The notes beneath the pieces were generated by a model. That model did not search any database. It worked only from the letters and a program-made list of their open reading frames with translations, and was not told where the DNA came from. DNA of 64,000 bases from Tricholoma matsutake (lineage: Eukaryota > Basidiomycota > Agaricomycetes > Agaricales > Tricholomataceae). The stretch lies in the NCBI GenBank assembly GCA_026075535.2, contig AP026540.1, positions 3,100,001-3,164,000 of the forward strand. The letters run 5' to 3'. Shown piece by piece: positions 43,490 to 55,390 of the stretch (positions are counted from its first letter, which is position 1; each line of letters opens with the position of its first letter). The position numbers and the translations under genes are program-made.

Positions 43490-43930
43490 TACTTCATTCC
43501 AGTTTTTCTTGCCTGGCCAGTGGCCACAAGGCCGACAAATTCTTCAAAGGAAACGTCATCATATTGCGCCCAAACCCTTTCCCCTGCAACCTTATGGTTC
43601 TGTTCCGCACTTACTTGCGCTCTCGTGATCGCCGTGGCTGAAAAGCGACGGAGCCGTTCCGACAAGATCTTTCTTCATGCGACGACTTCGGCAGTTCTTT
43701 GATAATGACGTTGGAGGACAGTCTATGCGAGCAGGAGGAGCTACATCCCTAGCCGAAAATGGTGTCGCGCCGCACATCATCCAGGGAATTGGCCGTCAAC
43801 CAGTTCCCGCTGGAACTGGAGTCTCCGCAGAGACAGCCATCCCTGCTAGCGAGTCACCAACTCCAACATTCACAGCTAGTTTAATGTCAACTTGTATTTG
43901 TATCCAACCCTGCGTCTCTCTTGTTTAAAA
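43490..43930 (+). pseudogene. C-terminal fragment of another tyrosine recombinase
   Basis: GHKADKFF near 43526, then LFRTYLRSRDRR near 43596, then LRQFFDNDVGGQSMRAGGATSLAENG near 43685-43760 and IIQGIGR match the catalytic part of fungal tyrosine recombinases. The H-x-x-R box reads GQSMRAGG, where Gln replaces the usual His but the Arg is kept. A one-base frame change occurs near 43636-43642, and the catalytic Tyr segment is missing: the reading diverges after IIQGIGR. It starts 13 bp from the end of the YR retrotransposon but is not its gene. Confidence 0.68.
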
Positions 43931-44729
43931 TTGTATCCCTCTTCGTCGACTCCGAAAACGCGTCTTCATCTCACGGTTGTATCTGTATCCCCGCTCCTCA
44001 CATCCTGCACTTCGTCTTCTTTCTCAGATCTACAACCTTGTACTTGTATCCCTGCTCCTCGTGCGCCTCATCTGCTTTCTCACATCCTCCTCACCTACTC
44101 CTACCTATTCTTTCAATCACACTACCTTACTCTTCTGATTGGTCTTAGGTGTACATCGAGGATTCAAATAATATTTGACTCCTCTGGCTAACCCTTTGGG
44201 TTGCCTGAGGAGTCGTTTGATCTAATTGTTCGCTCCCGTCTGTGAGAACTGAACATCAACCCTTCGCACATTGGACTCACTCTTTATCGATACGTACAGT
44301 TCGACTTGGTCATCGACGTCACGAGGGATGTGGAGTCTGAAAGTTGCTATATCTTGGATCGGGAGTTGAGTGGAAGATATGATCCGCTAAAGGGCTTGCG
44401 CATCCACAACACCAACATCATTAGAGCAGCTGCCACAGCTTAATTAGGAGTGCTCGCATGCAAGACAGAATAAGTAGTGGCATCTTTTCAGATCACTGTA
44501 ACAGGTGTGAATGTGACCCTGACAAGTTCATTGGCGATGCAGCGTCTAAATGTTGTAGGCTATAGGCTATGATGAATCAATGAATGGACATCGACAATAT
44601 AAGTGGTTGTTATGCAAATGTAAAAAATCGCCCGTCCATGTTGAAGATCGAGCAAGCATCTATCCACTCCTTCCAACCCTGCCATTCCCAATAGAGAAAA
44701 ACAACCCAATGCTAGATCCTTCCCTACCC
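43931..44729. other. Gene-free stretch downstream of the phosphatidylserine decarboxylase gene
   Basis: It is pyrimidine-rich to about 44150, with repeated TTGTATCC-like segments near 43890, 43930, 43980 and 44045. A strong hairpin follows at 44177-44214. The remainder has no convincing gene and includes the presumed 3' untranslated region of the decarboxylase gene on the minus strand. Confidence 0.5.
44177..44214. repeat. 38-bp near-perfect hairpin
   Basis: GACTCCTC pairs with GAGGAGTC, then after one mismatch GGC with GCC and AACCC with GGGTT, around a TTT loop. It lies between the recombinase fragment and the decarboxylase gene. Its role is unknown. Confidence 0.6.
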
Positions 44730-46632
44730 CTAGTCCGTCTTCACCTTCACATCGCCCAATCGTTGTCCCACCTTCACCTTCTGCCCTGCCTGCACCGCAA
44801 ACTCAAACTCGCGAGGTGCCTCAAATACCAGCACGATGGTGCTCCCCAGGCAAAAGCCCCCCATTTCCTGCGCTGCGATCAGAGGCTGCCCATTCAGGAT
44901 CGGAGACGCAGCGCTGTACACTGCCTCTGAGTATGTCCCGGGTGGAGGCGGGCGCCCGCGGAGATTGGTTCGGAGGGCCTACGAAGCAGGATCAAGTCAG
45001 ATGGAGCAGAGGGCTGTATGGCGTACAGTTACCTGGTCGAAGTTGATCTTGATGCTGCCGACGTTTGTCGCGCCCACTGGTACCATCCCAAAGAAACCGT
45101 GTTTCCACCGCCCAAGGAGCGCCACACGTTCGTTCAGCACGAAGAGATTTTCCAGCCGTTTTGCCATGTACGGAGAAACCGAGTATAGTTCGCCTGTCAT
45201 GGTTCGAAGTCTAGTCAGCAAGAATCCTACTATGGGAAGTGTGAAGCCAACATACCAACAAAATGCCGTCTCTTCTCCACAACCCAAGCTGTGGGACTGT
45301 GGAAGCGATGATAATCTCCAGGTGCAAGGTAGATAACCGAGAAGAAGAGCGCATTCCCAGGCTTCACGCTCGTACCTGACGTGCTCCTCTTCCTCACCTC
45401 CTCACCTTCTACTGCAGCAGGCTTCACCCCCATCTCCAGCGCAACTGAAGTATCGTGCACAAGAGTCTCCTGGATGCTCCGTTCAGGCTCAACAACCGAA
45501 GCATCAATCTGTGCACCAAATTTCTTCGGCGGCCCACCAGCATCAACCGCAGTAACAACCCCAGTCTCCTCTACTCCCTCCGTCATGGGCGTTTCGCTTC
45601 CCGGCGTCGACGAGCCCCCAATCAACTGGTCCAGGCTATACTCAATCCCATTCACATTCGCAAACTCGCGGTCGTCCACGATGCTCATGTCCCTGTTATG
45701 CTCACTCGCAGCAGTGCTCGTGACAGACACTGGCGAGCCGGGGCGCTCTACGCCGAGCAAAGCGTCGAGGGAGTACGTGATGCCTTTCACCTGCTCGATG
45801 CGCCTATCCTGGATCGTACCAAAGTGAAGGACGGTGCCATCCGCGGGGCTAACGAGCGCGGCTGCGTCCACCGGCCGCACACCTGGTTTGAGCTTGCGGT
45901 AGAAGAAGGAACCGAGGGAAGGATAAGACCTGAGGTCTGGGGGGTCTATTTCGTCCAGGTTGCACTTAAAGGCGTAGGCGTACATGGCTAAGCCATAGGG
46001 ACGAAACCAGACAGGGAGTTCGAGCGAGTTGATGTAGCCCCATACGCGAGACATGTTCCGCAGTGGGAGGGCACCTATGACGTGAACCTGGGGTTACGGT
46101 GTATTGTAAAGATGAGGTCGAGGGAAGTTCTTGGAAACACAATACACACCTGCCACGGTCCTTTCAGTTTGATTATTTCCATTCCATCCTCATCTACGTC
46201 AACCATTTTCCGTGCTCTCTGTGACTTCTTACGGTATTGGATGACGACGAGTAGTAGTGCGCCGACCGCCAGCGGCAGCGGGTACCATTTTGTTGGTGTT
46301 TCCGTCCACGCATTAATTAGTCTACCTGTACATATAACTGTCAGAGAAGAAGAACCTGGAACACTGAGCAGGGTCTCACGATAAAACGGCAACCCAAATG
46401 AGCTACCCGTCTGAAAGCCTCCATTGCTTCCACTTGAGCTTTCACCCCCGCTCTTTGTCGAATAAGCCCTGTTCTTAACGTTCTTAAACAGCGCAGAAGT
46501 TTTGTTCGTGCTGTGCACCCAGCATTTCGCAAAAGCAGAAGAGGCCGAAGCAGATGAAGCGTTGAGCACTCTTGATGCCACATACAATGGTCTCCTCCCT
46601 TTTGTGAGGATATTCTTTCTAGAGAAAAGCAT
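44730..46632 (-). CDS. PSD1: Phosphatidylserine decarboxylase, mitochondrial (574 aa)
   Basis: The enzyme converts phosphatidylserine to phosphatidylethanolamine at the inner mitochondrial membrane. Exons on the minus strand are 46632-46150, 46087-45256, 45193-45033 and 44978-44730. The introns are 62, 62 and 54 bp with GT/AG borders, and the total of 1725 nt stays in frame. The N-terminus is a basic, Ser/Ala-rich presequence ([20 protein letters not shown]). A membrane segment lies near residues 117-136 ([16 protein letters not shown]). Family motifs are [24 protein letters not shown] and the self-cleavage site LGST at 536-539, cut between Gly537 and Ser538 to form the pyruvoyl group. An extra segment of about 120 residues between SPADG and YHRFHSP repeats a [13 protein letters not shown] motif. 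Confidence 0.93.
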
Positions 46633-47343
46633 CAGTCAATATAACTACAGCTTAAAATTCGAGCATAAAGAGGATGGAAGTGAACGGGGATACGTCTTGG
46701 TGGCACCGGTTCGGCTGATTATGTACCAAGTGGCAGGGTTTTTAGCGACGTACGTATTAGGATTAAGGTGCAATGCCCGCTGAACCGCCTGGCTCGACCT
46801 GGCGTTTATCATCGAGGAATGGAAACGAGGGCCTACTATGTATGTAAATAACGGCACACGATCTATTTCATACAAGCGTAGAAAAGATTCATACGAGGCC
46901 TGCCACCCTCCATCGCATTACTATAGTCCAAGTGTCAAGCGACCCTTACCACCCGCCTCCCGTAAATGAATTCATAAGGCTTACAGGAAAAATGGCCAGT
47001 AGTTGCACAATCAGCTTCCTGTAACAGGCAGGCCCACCGCTGCGCAGTAACTATTACATATCCCTGCTATAGAAAGAACTTGAAGGCTGAGCGCTGATGG
47101 ATCGGCATCTACGTATACGTTGCGGCATATCAGAGCATCGTTAGGCGGCTTGGGCCCCTCTGCTATATTTAGGATCATCTGTTAGTTGGTAGATTTTCGG
47201 TGACGGGGCCGGGAATACTTGAGTGAGAGTTGACTCTCATGTAGGAGCCAAGCAGACGGAAAAATTGGCATACATACCTAGACTTGGATCTGTGGCTTCG
47301 TAGTAGGGATGACTGAATGTATAGTTGGAAGCGACGCGGTCCT

Positions 47344-47359
47344 GGGGGGGGGGGGGGGG
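47344..47359 (+). repeat. 16-base G homopolymer
   Basis: An uninterrupted run of 16 G follows CCT. On the minus strand it reads as a proline run in a short proline-rich frame. Such runs are prone to length change and sequencing error. Confidence 0.85.
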
Positions 47360-47584
47360 CGTGAAAGATGTGACTGGGACGTTCGGAACAGGCCTGGGAG
47401 TTGGAGTTGAGGGCCGTGGCAACGTGGATAACCGGCCGCGGAAGCTAACTCACAATGTACATATTGTCTTCCACAACCGCAACGACTTGAACCTGGGTTC
47501 TTCTGCACTTGCATATGCATAGCGATGTTGTTGATCACACAATTAGGCGGTTCGTTATACACAACTCATGCGGACGACCTTGAC

Positions 47585-48019
47585 TCAAATTGTTGAGACT
47601 CGCGGCTTCATCCATTTTAACAAAAAATTGGCATTCTGCGGGTTGTCTTCTTCGCTTGTGGGTCGATTAATAAAGGGCCGATAGTCATCTGGCAGGTGAA
47701 CAACACGAGAGTCGACCATAGTTTCAATTGCGCCGTGCCGCCACGTATTGCGACACAACAAATCGCCTAGTTTCTCAGATGGCAAGAGGCATTCGGTGGA
47801 AAAACTCAGTCCAGTGTGGCAACGAGCCTTACAGAGCTGCAAATTATGGTGCCGTTGGTTATGTAGTTTCCCCGAAGCGGCGGCGTTCTTTCTAGGCCGG
47901 AGAGACCAGCAAGAGACTTTGATACAATGCCACTTGAAGACCTGCGTCGAACCCTGACCTACCAGAAAGCAATAACAGTCTCCATTTGAGGATAACACAA
48001 CGTCTCGCCTTTCAGTCAC
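47585..48019 (-). CDS. Hypothetical open frame (144 aa)
   Basis: This is an unbroken frame from ATG to stop with no family recognised. The C-terminal part (DSRVVHLPDDYRPFINRP) looks protein-like, and the N-terminal half is Cys-rich without a regular pattern. No neighbour supports it, and it may be chance or part of a spliced gene. Confidence 0.2.
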   Translation of the reverse strand: MTERRDVVLSSNGDCYCFLVGQGSTQVFKWHCIKVSCWSLRPRKNAAASGKLHNQRHHNLQLCKARCHTGLSFSTECLLPSEKLGDLLCRNTWRHGAIETMVDSRVVHLPDDYRPFINRPTSEEDNPQNANFLLKWMKPRVSTI

Positions 48020-49618
48020 GCAATGTGGAGGTTTTTCCCGAGTCCTTCATCACTTTTCAGTGCAGGGCCGATTCTGGGAGCTATCCGTCGAAGTTTGAAC
48101 GTCCAATGCCGTCATTACACAAGGGTCGTCTTACACTGAAGATTTTCCATGTGCATAGGGACTATCCGTAGCTTTCGGAGTCCAGAATAAGCGCTGCTGA
48201 ACTGCGTCGACTGGCCGAGTCCGAGTTGAAGTGTCGTCCAAAGGTATGTTGTTGTGCCGAATATTATGCTGCTGTGGATAGCCTCACTTGACAGATGTGA
48301 CATCCGCTGTCCTATATGCCTTTGTTCTTAACGTTGAATCATCACCTAAACCTCTGCGCATAGATACGCGGTCACATGATAACCCGAGCGCCAAGAAGGG
48401 AACAATGATATTGACAGAACTGCCACGATGGGGGCATGTTGAGCTCTATAAGGAAGCATATCGATCATGATGGAGGGGGTCTTCTCGGGCGGTTCTGTTA
48501 AGAAGCATGAAGGGGGCAGATTGATTGGGTCCTATGGGAAATGTCTCGCCCAGTCGTGATCATCAACGTGGTCCACCAGGACAAACTGTGCGTAGCTGCG
48601 GTGAAAGAAGAAACATCCCGTCGTCCTTTTAACTCGCCTCAAGATAGCCCAAAAGCAAGGTCCCTATTACGCCGCTCAGTGAGACGTATAGCAGCGCCTT
48701 CGACTGACAAGACCTCCCTCGCGTGACCCTCGGTGTTGCATCCAACCCTACATCGGGATCCTTGTGAAGATATGTCAATTTACAACAAGGACACTTCCCA
48801 AGTGTGAAAAACAAGATTTATTTCCACGAACCGCCCGGATCCACGGTGGTGATGATGGTGGTGGTGGTGATGGGTGCAAGGAATGGAACACTCGGGAAGG
48901 TTGTCGTCCCTGATTTGTTGACAGATCCCTTTCTAACGCCCCGTCTATTAGACCAACAGAAGGCTACAACTAAAGGAATTCGCTGTACCAACCGCCCAAA
49001 CCGCTCGCCACAGTTCCAATTGTTGATTCCATGGTCCATAGGCCTCAGGCTGTTTCCAGAACTATCCACAATCGCAAGCTTCGCCTATTGAGAATGACTG
49101 GCAACCGTTCTAGAAGAGAGAGAGAGTGGCTGGATCGTCGTGTAAACTACGTTTGGATTTTCATCGATGGCATTTTGTTATCGTCGCGTCATAAAGTTTG
49201 AATGTAACTTCGTTCCCAAGCCTTTTTCACGCCCTTTTAAATGCGTTCCTTTTTCATTTTCATCCTACTCCGCAACATTGAAAATTTCCTTTATTATCCT
49301 TAAACTTGAAACTACTCCCTCCCACTCGTATTTGCCCATGCCCCCATCTCGACGACAGCCTGAGGTATGAAAATTCCCCTCTCTTTTCCAGGCAAACTCC
49401 CCGAATCTCTATCGCTCGAACGAATATTTTCACCACTGATATCTTCTTGCCTTAGTCACATCGCAGGCGCTATCATCCATATGAGAGACCTGTTTTTCAC
49501 TATCATTCCGTCAGTGCACTGTCTCTCACTAAACATATATATATATATATTGCTTATTTGCTGATAATCCCAGACTACTTTTCAAGCAGATATTGGTCAA
49601 GTTGTTGCGGGAGCACTG

Positions 49619-49828
49619 ATGATGTTTCCTGTGAGTCCGAACCATCTATCCCTACTTTCGGGACCTCAATCGAATTTCTATCGGAAGGGGGCTGCTCCTG
49701 CTCCTGTCATCCCTGGTCATGCCAAACGCGTCATGCTAATTGCCGCCTTCTTGTTAATATGGTGCCTATATGCGAGAGCGGCCATGCAGGATGGATTTAT
49801 CTACTTGTATCGTATACGTATATTCTAA
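49619..49828 (+). CDS. Hypothetical small membrane protein (69 aa) or exon
   Basis: The frame MMFPVSPNHL... ends with a hydrophobic segment (VMLIAAFLLIWCLYARAA) of membrane-span length and a basic tail. Open codons continue upstream of the ATG (ADIGQVVAGAL from about 49589), so it may be the last exon of a small spliced gene that begins near 49338 (MPPSRRQPE before a GTATGA donor). No consistent splice model could be completed. Confidence 0.25.
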   Translation: MMFPVSPNHLSLLSGPQSNFYRKGAAPAPVIPGHAKRVMLIAAFLLIWCLYARAAMQDGFIYLYRIRIF

Positions 49829-50694
49829 TGGTATGCTCTGTCCATTTCTTTGAACCCTATGACCCTGACTTACGTCTCTCTTCTCTTTTTCCACACAAGT
49901 CCCACTGCGAGACAAGATCAAGAAACCGATTTCCTTTGCAAATACGCTAATCTGGAATATAGCGACATTGATAATCGCTGCCAGCTTCCCTTCAAGTTAC
50001 TCATGACTCAATGCCAGTGTTACAGCATCTTATGCTCGAATATTCTTTATTGTGCTCCCAAAAATACTCGCATTGGTCTAGCATATCATTTTATATTGCT
50101 GCTTGGTTGATCCACTATTTATTTATGCTACATACCTGCTCACATTCTCCACCCTGTAGTCAGGTGTATGTTATATAATTCTCAAATGTATATAAGTAAG
50201 TACTCGAGCTCGTCATACATACTATATAGTGATTCCAGATGAACAAATCTTGGTAGTGTCAAATTTTAATGGGCATTCAAGTAACATTATTAAGGACACT
50301 GGCAGAAAGCCTCAACTTTACAATAACGGTAAGTACTTCGGAAACGAAAACTGAGTTGTTGCTGGAGCGCCACACATGAGTTGACAGAAAGATCTGGATC
50401 ATCGTCTGGCATTGTCTTCTGAGTAATCTGTTTACCTTCGTCTCAATCATAATCACTAAAGTGCCTTATTCTCGTCCATCGTTTGACAGTTGTAACGGAT
50501 CCGGACACGTTGATTATATAAGTTTGGTTTGCTGTACAACGTTGAACGTAACCACGACATAGCTTGAAGATACTGGATTCTGCTCTGTTTAGTGCAACGT
50601 AAGTCACTGGTATTCAAAGCTAGTAACTATACGTTACAGTACTCCACAGCGATAGCGAACAAACAGTCTCATATGGTAATACTTCGAGTTCGAA

Positions 50695-50768
50695 GATTTG
50701 CACACAGATCGTTGTTTCCGCACACGTCTGCAATGCTGTTTCCGGAAACAACAATCTGTGTGCGAATC
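50695..50768. repeat. 25-bp inverted repeat with 24-bp spacer
   Basis: 50695-50719 pairs with 50744-50768 at 23 of 25 positions (GATTTGCACACAG against CTGTGTGCGAATC). The right arm continues into a segment resembling the lysyl-tRNA synthetase 3' flank motif. Confidence 0.7.
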
Positions 50769-50992
50769 ACTTTTTTTACCACTCGGAACGGCATAATAGT
50801 GATGGAACGACTGTACTGTCCGACGCATTATACCGGGCCTCCAGCACCGTCCATCATACAAATTAGAATACTCGGATTTGATACTTGGCGGCTCACAGTA
50901 ATCTCATCTTGGATCCGTCAGGTCAGATGTGAAGAACACCCACACCTTGAACTTGAAAAAAAAAATCTGCGCAATTTGACGGAAACCGTGTG

Positions 50993-51569
50993 TGGGATTC
51001 ATTTTTCACCTAGAACGGCATACTTCTATGCATACAGACGATTCGAAGTTCAATTGAAACTCAATTCTCGCTCTACTTTCTAGATCCGGAGGCTGCACTG
51101 GATGGAATGGGACTAGCATCTGCATTTGCCGCCGATTTGGGTTTCATCGCTGGGAACAGAAACACTTCTTTGCTGTCTACAACGTAAAGCAGCATCAGTG
51201 GCTCGTTGGCGCGGATACCCAAACAACATAATATTCATACTTGTGGAATCCGTGAGGAATATCACAAGATGGTCGATCCCGATGTCCCACCCCCCTGTCG
51301 GGGCCATACTCCATTCTAAAGGTGGATTGTAGTCGGTCTGTATCAGTAATAGGGAGGAAGCACGCATCAATGAAATTCTCATCGATCCCTTGCGCCTCGT
51401 CATGATCATCTCCCTGTTCCTTCTGCCTAGCCTACCAACCACAAAATGAAATTCAAATTCAGCTCCAGCTCCCAACAGAACATAAAAGACATAAACCTGT
51501 TTCTCGAATCTTGCGCGCTGCCTCAAACGGATCGTCCAGCTCCGTATACGCATTGCAGAAAACTCCTTC
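50993..51569 (-). pseudogene. Inverted partial copy of the lysyl-tRNA synthetase gene end
   Basis: The minus strand matches the last exons and the 3' flank of the gene at 52394-54655. It begins at the [16 protein letters not shown] region near 51565. Next comes the intron after the RFEKQ codons (near 51495), then GIDENFIDA, then APTGGWDIGIDHLVIFLTDST (family: [15 protein letters not shown]), and DETQIGGKCRC-like sequence near 51125. Introns are kept, so it arose by DNA duplication rather than from mRNA. The 3' flank motif TATGCCGTTC...ACACGGTTTCC is also carried (51034-50993). Several substitutions and small indels are present, and no promoter or N-terminal part remains. Confidence 0.82.
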
Positions 51570-51807
51570 CACCAGTAGTTACCTGCCTCGCTCCATCTTC
51601 CGCTTGCTCATCTTTGACTGTGAGGACGGTTGTCGGAGACAATGGGATCGAGGACAACTTGTATCCCACTTATAATCTCTTTTTTCTTATCATGAACCTC
51701 CAACAACTTCGAGGGGAGATGTCAACATTGAAAGGTAGTGTCGTATTTTGGCTTTATGATAAAAAACTCAGTGCCTATACATAATTTTATATAGGCACCA
51801 TCGCTCC

Positions 51808-52270
51808 GTGGTAGACCAATTGTCTGCATTCGCATCAGAGGTAACGAGAGTCGCATTGGAAGTAAGTACACAGGGAATATTGGGTGGACATGCTCGTGTA
51901 GAGAGCGTGCAAGGAGCATGCGCCGACTTGACCCAGAATGTAAACGTAAGCGTCTTTCTTCTCCTCGTTTTAGTCGTTTCTCTCCAATACTCATTCTAGC
52001 TTTTCTAATTTGACCGACCAAATGAGCCCAATCTCAGAAATAACCAAGGTCGTGACGTTGGGGGATCTCTGGAAGGCTCGTGAACGTCGATGTGCTGGTG
52101 AGATACTTGATTTGAGGATGACCGTCAACTCCATGGTGGCGCAGTTGAGCACCCTTGCGAACGAAGGTACGAGAGACAGTTTGTAGGTTGGGACAGGGTA
52201 TTTTATGTGGGCAGGCGTTCGTCACCATCAACTCAGTGGTGGCACGGAGGGTTTGTATACAATGTAGTTG
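51808..52270 (+). pseudogene. HAMP-repeat fragment of a group III (Nik1-like) histidine kinase
   Basis: FASEVTRVALEVSTQGILGG near 51830 and then GACADLTQNVN up to 51945 match the end of one HAMP unit. After a likely intron (51946-51999), NLTDQMSPISEITKVVTLGDL and GEILDLRMTVNSMVAQLSTLANE (to about 52165) match the next unit. Group III kinases sense osmotic stress through five or more such units. Here only about two remain, the splice phase between the blocks is off by one base, and no kinase or receiver domain follows because the next gene starts at 52394. A weaker echo of the TVNSMVA segment occurs near 52220-52245. Confidence 0.72.
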
Positions 52271-52393
52271 AGTGTTACATAAGTAACGGTGCGAGTCACG
52301 TTTCAAGTCAAGTGCATGCTCAGGTTCCTTCGTCCTCCTTTCATTCCTCCTTATATCAGACCTTTACATAAATACCCAACAAGATATCGAAAT

Positions 52394-54655
<2,262 letters not shown>

Positions 54656-54710
54656 AGTGGAAATTGAGTTTGATTTCGAGGTGTGCGTGTGTATGTGTAG
54701 AAGTACTTAT

Positions 54711-54752
54711 GCCGTTCCCGGTGAAAAAAGATTCGTACACACGGTTTCCGCC
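54711..54752 (+). repeat. 3' flank motif of the lysyl-tRNA synthetase gene, repeated upstream
   Basis: TATGCCGTTCCCGGTGAAAA...ACACGGTTTCC recurs, reverse-complemented, at 50993-51034 beside the partial gene copy, and more loosely at 50744-50801. It lies about 55 bp after the stop codon, so it is probably in the 3' untranslated region. Confidence 0.6.
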
Positions 54753-55390
54753 CACATCATTTTGTATAAGTTCGTACATATACTTATAGACAGTCTCTGA
54801 CTATCAAAAAGATTGACTTCCAAGATATATTTAAGGATTTCATCGAGGGGGAGACTGATCAACCCCTGGTCAGGTATTCATCAAATGTGTGTTGGCCATA
54901 CGTGGCCTCGTATAAATATCCAGCTGGCAATGAAACTGACTCAAACGACGAAGACGCTCGCAGGTGATTTAGTGAAGTCTTGCCAGAACTCGAAGGTGGC
55001 GTTCGCAGTGAATGTGAGAGGATAACTTTTGCCCGAGCCTAGTGGCTGAGCAGTACGGTCACTACGGTGGTCCACTTGAATTGACAAAAACGGTTGGAAT
55101 TGTTCGAATGAGCGAACACTCACAGCATGGTTTATCTATCATTGATCTGTAGCTGCGCTAGAGTTTTGATCATTTCGATGGGAGCTCAGAAAGCGTTGTG
55201 GTGATGGTCGTGTCCGAGGCTCTGTACTCGATCACTGGCAGCCTGACTCCAAGTGTTGCTTCCGTCGCTTATGTTCCTCCTCTGTTGACAGTCATCAACA
55301 CTGCTCACAGCCGTGTGGAACAGCAATAACGACCTTAAAAGCATGTCTGCGTTGTCATCGTTTTTTCCAGCCAAGTTTTTATCATCATCA
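54753..55390. other. Intergenic region between the synthetase and UBR1 genes
   Basis: About 640 bp without a recognised gene. It must hold the UBR1 promoter. In-frame ATGs upstream of the chosen UBR1 start occur at 55313 and 55343. Confidence 0.6.

Larger units (their letters stand above)
46633..50992. other. Long stretch with no confident gene
   Basis: Many short open frames occur on both strands, none with a recognised family. The first few hundred bases are presumably the decarboxylase promoter. Points of note: a proline-rich minus-strand frame 47237-47562 crossing a 16-base G tract; a minus-strand frame 47585-48019; a small plus-strand frame with a hydrophobic segment 49619-49828; an AT dinucleotide run near 49535-49550; and a 25-bp inverted repeat at 50695-50768. 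Composition is like the host genes, not like the repeat nest. Confidence 0.5.
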
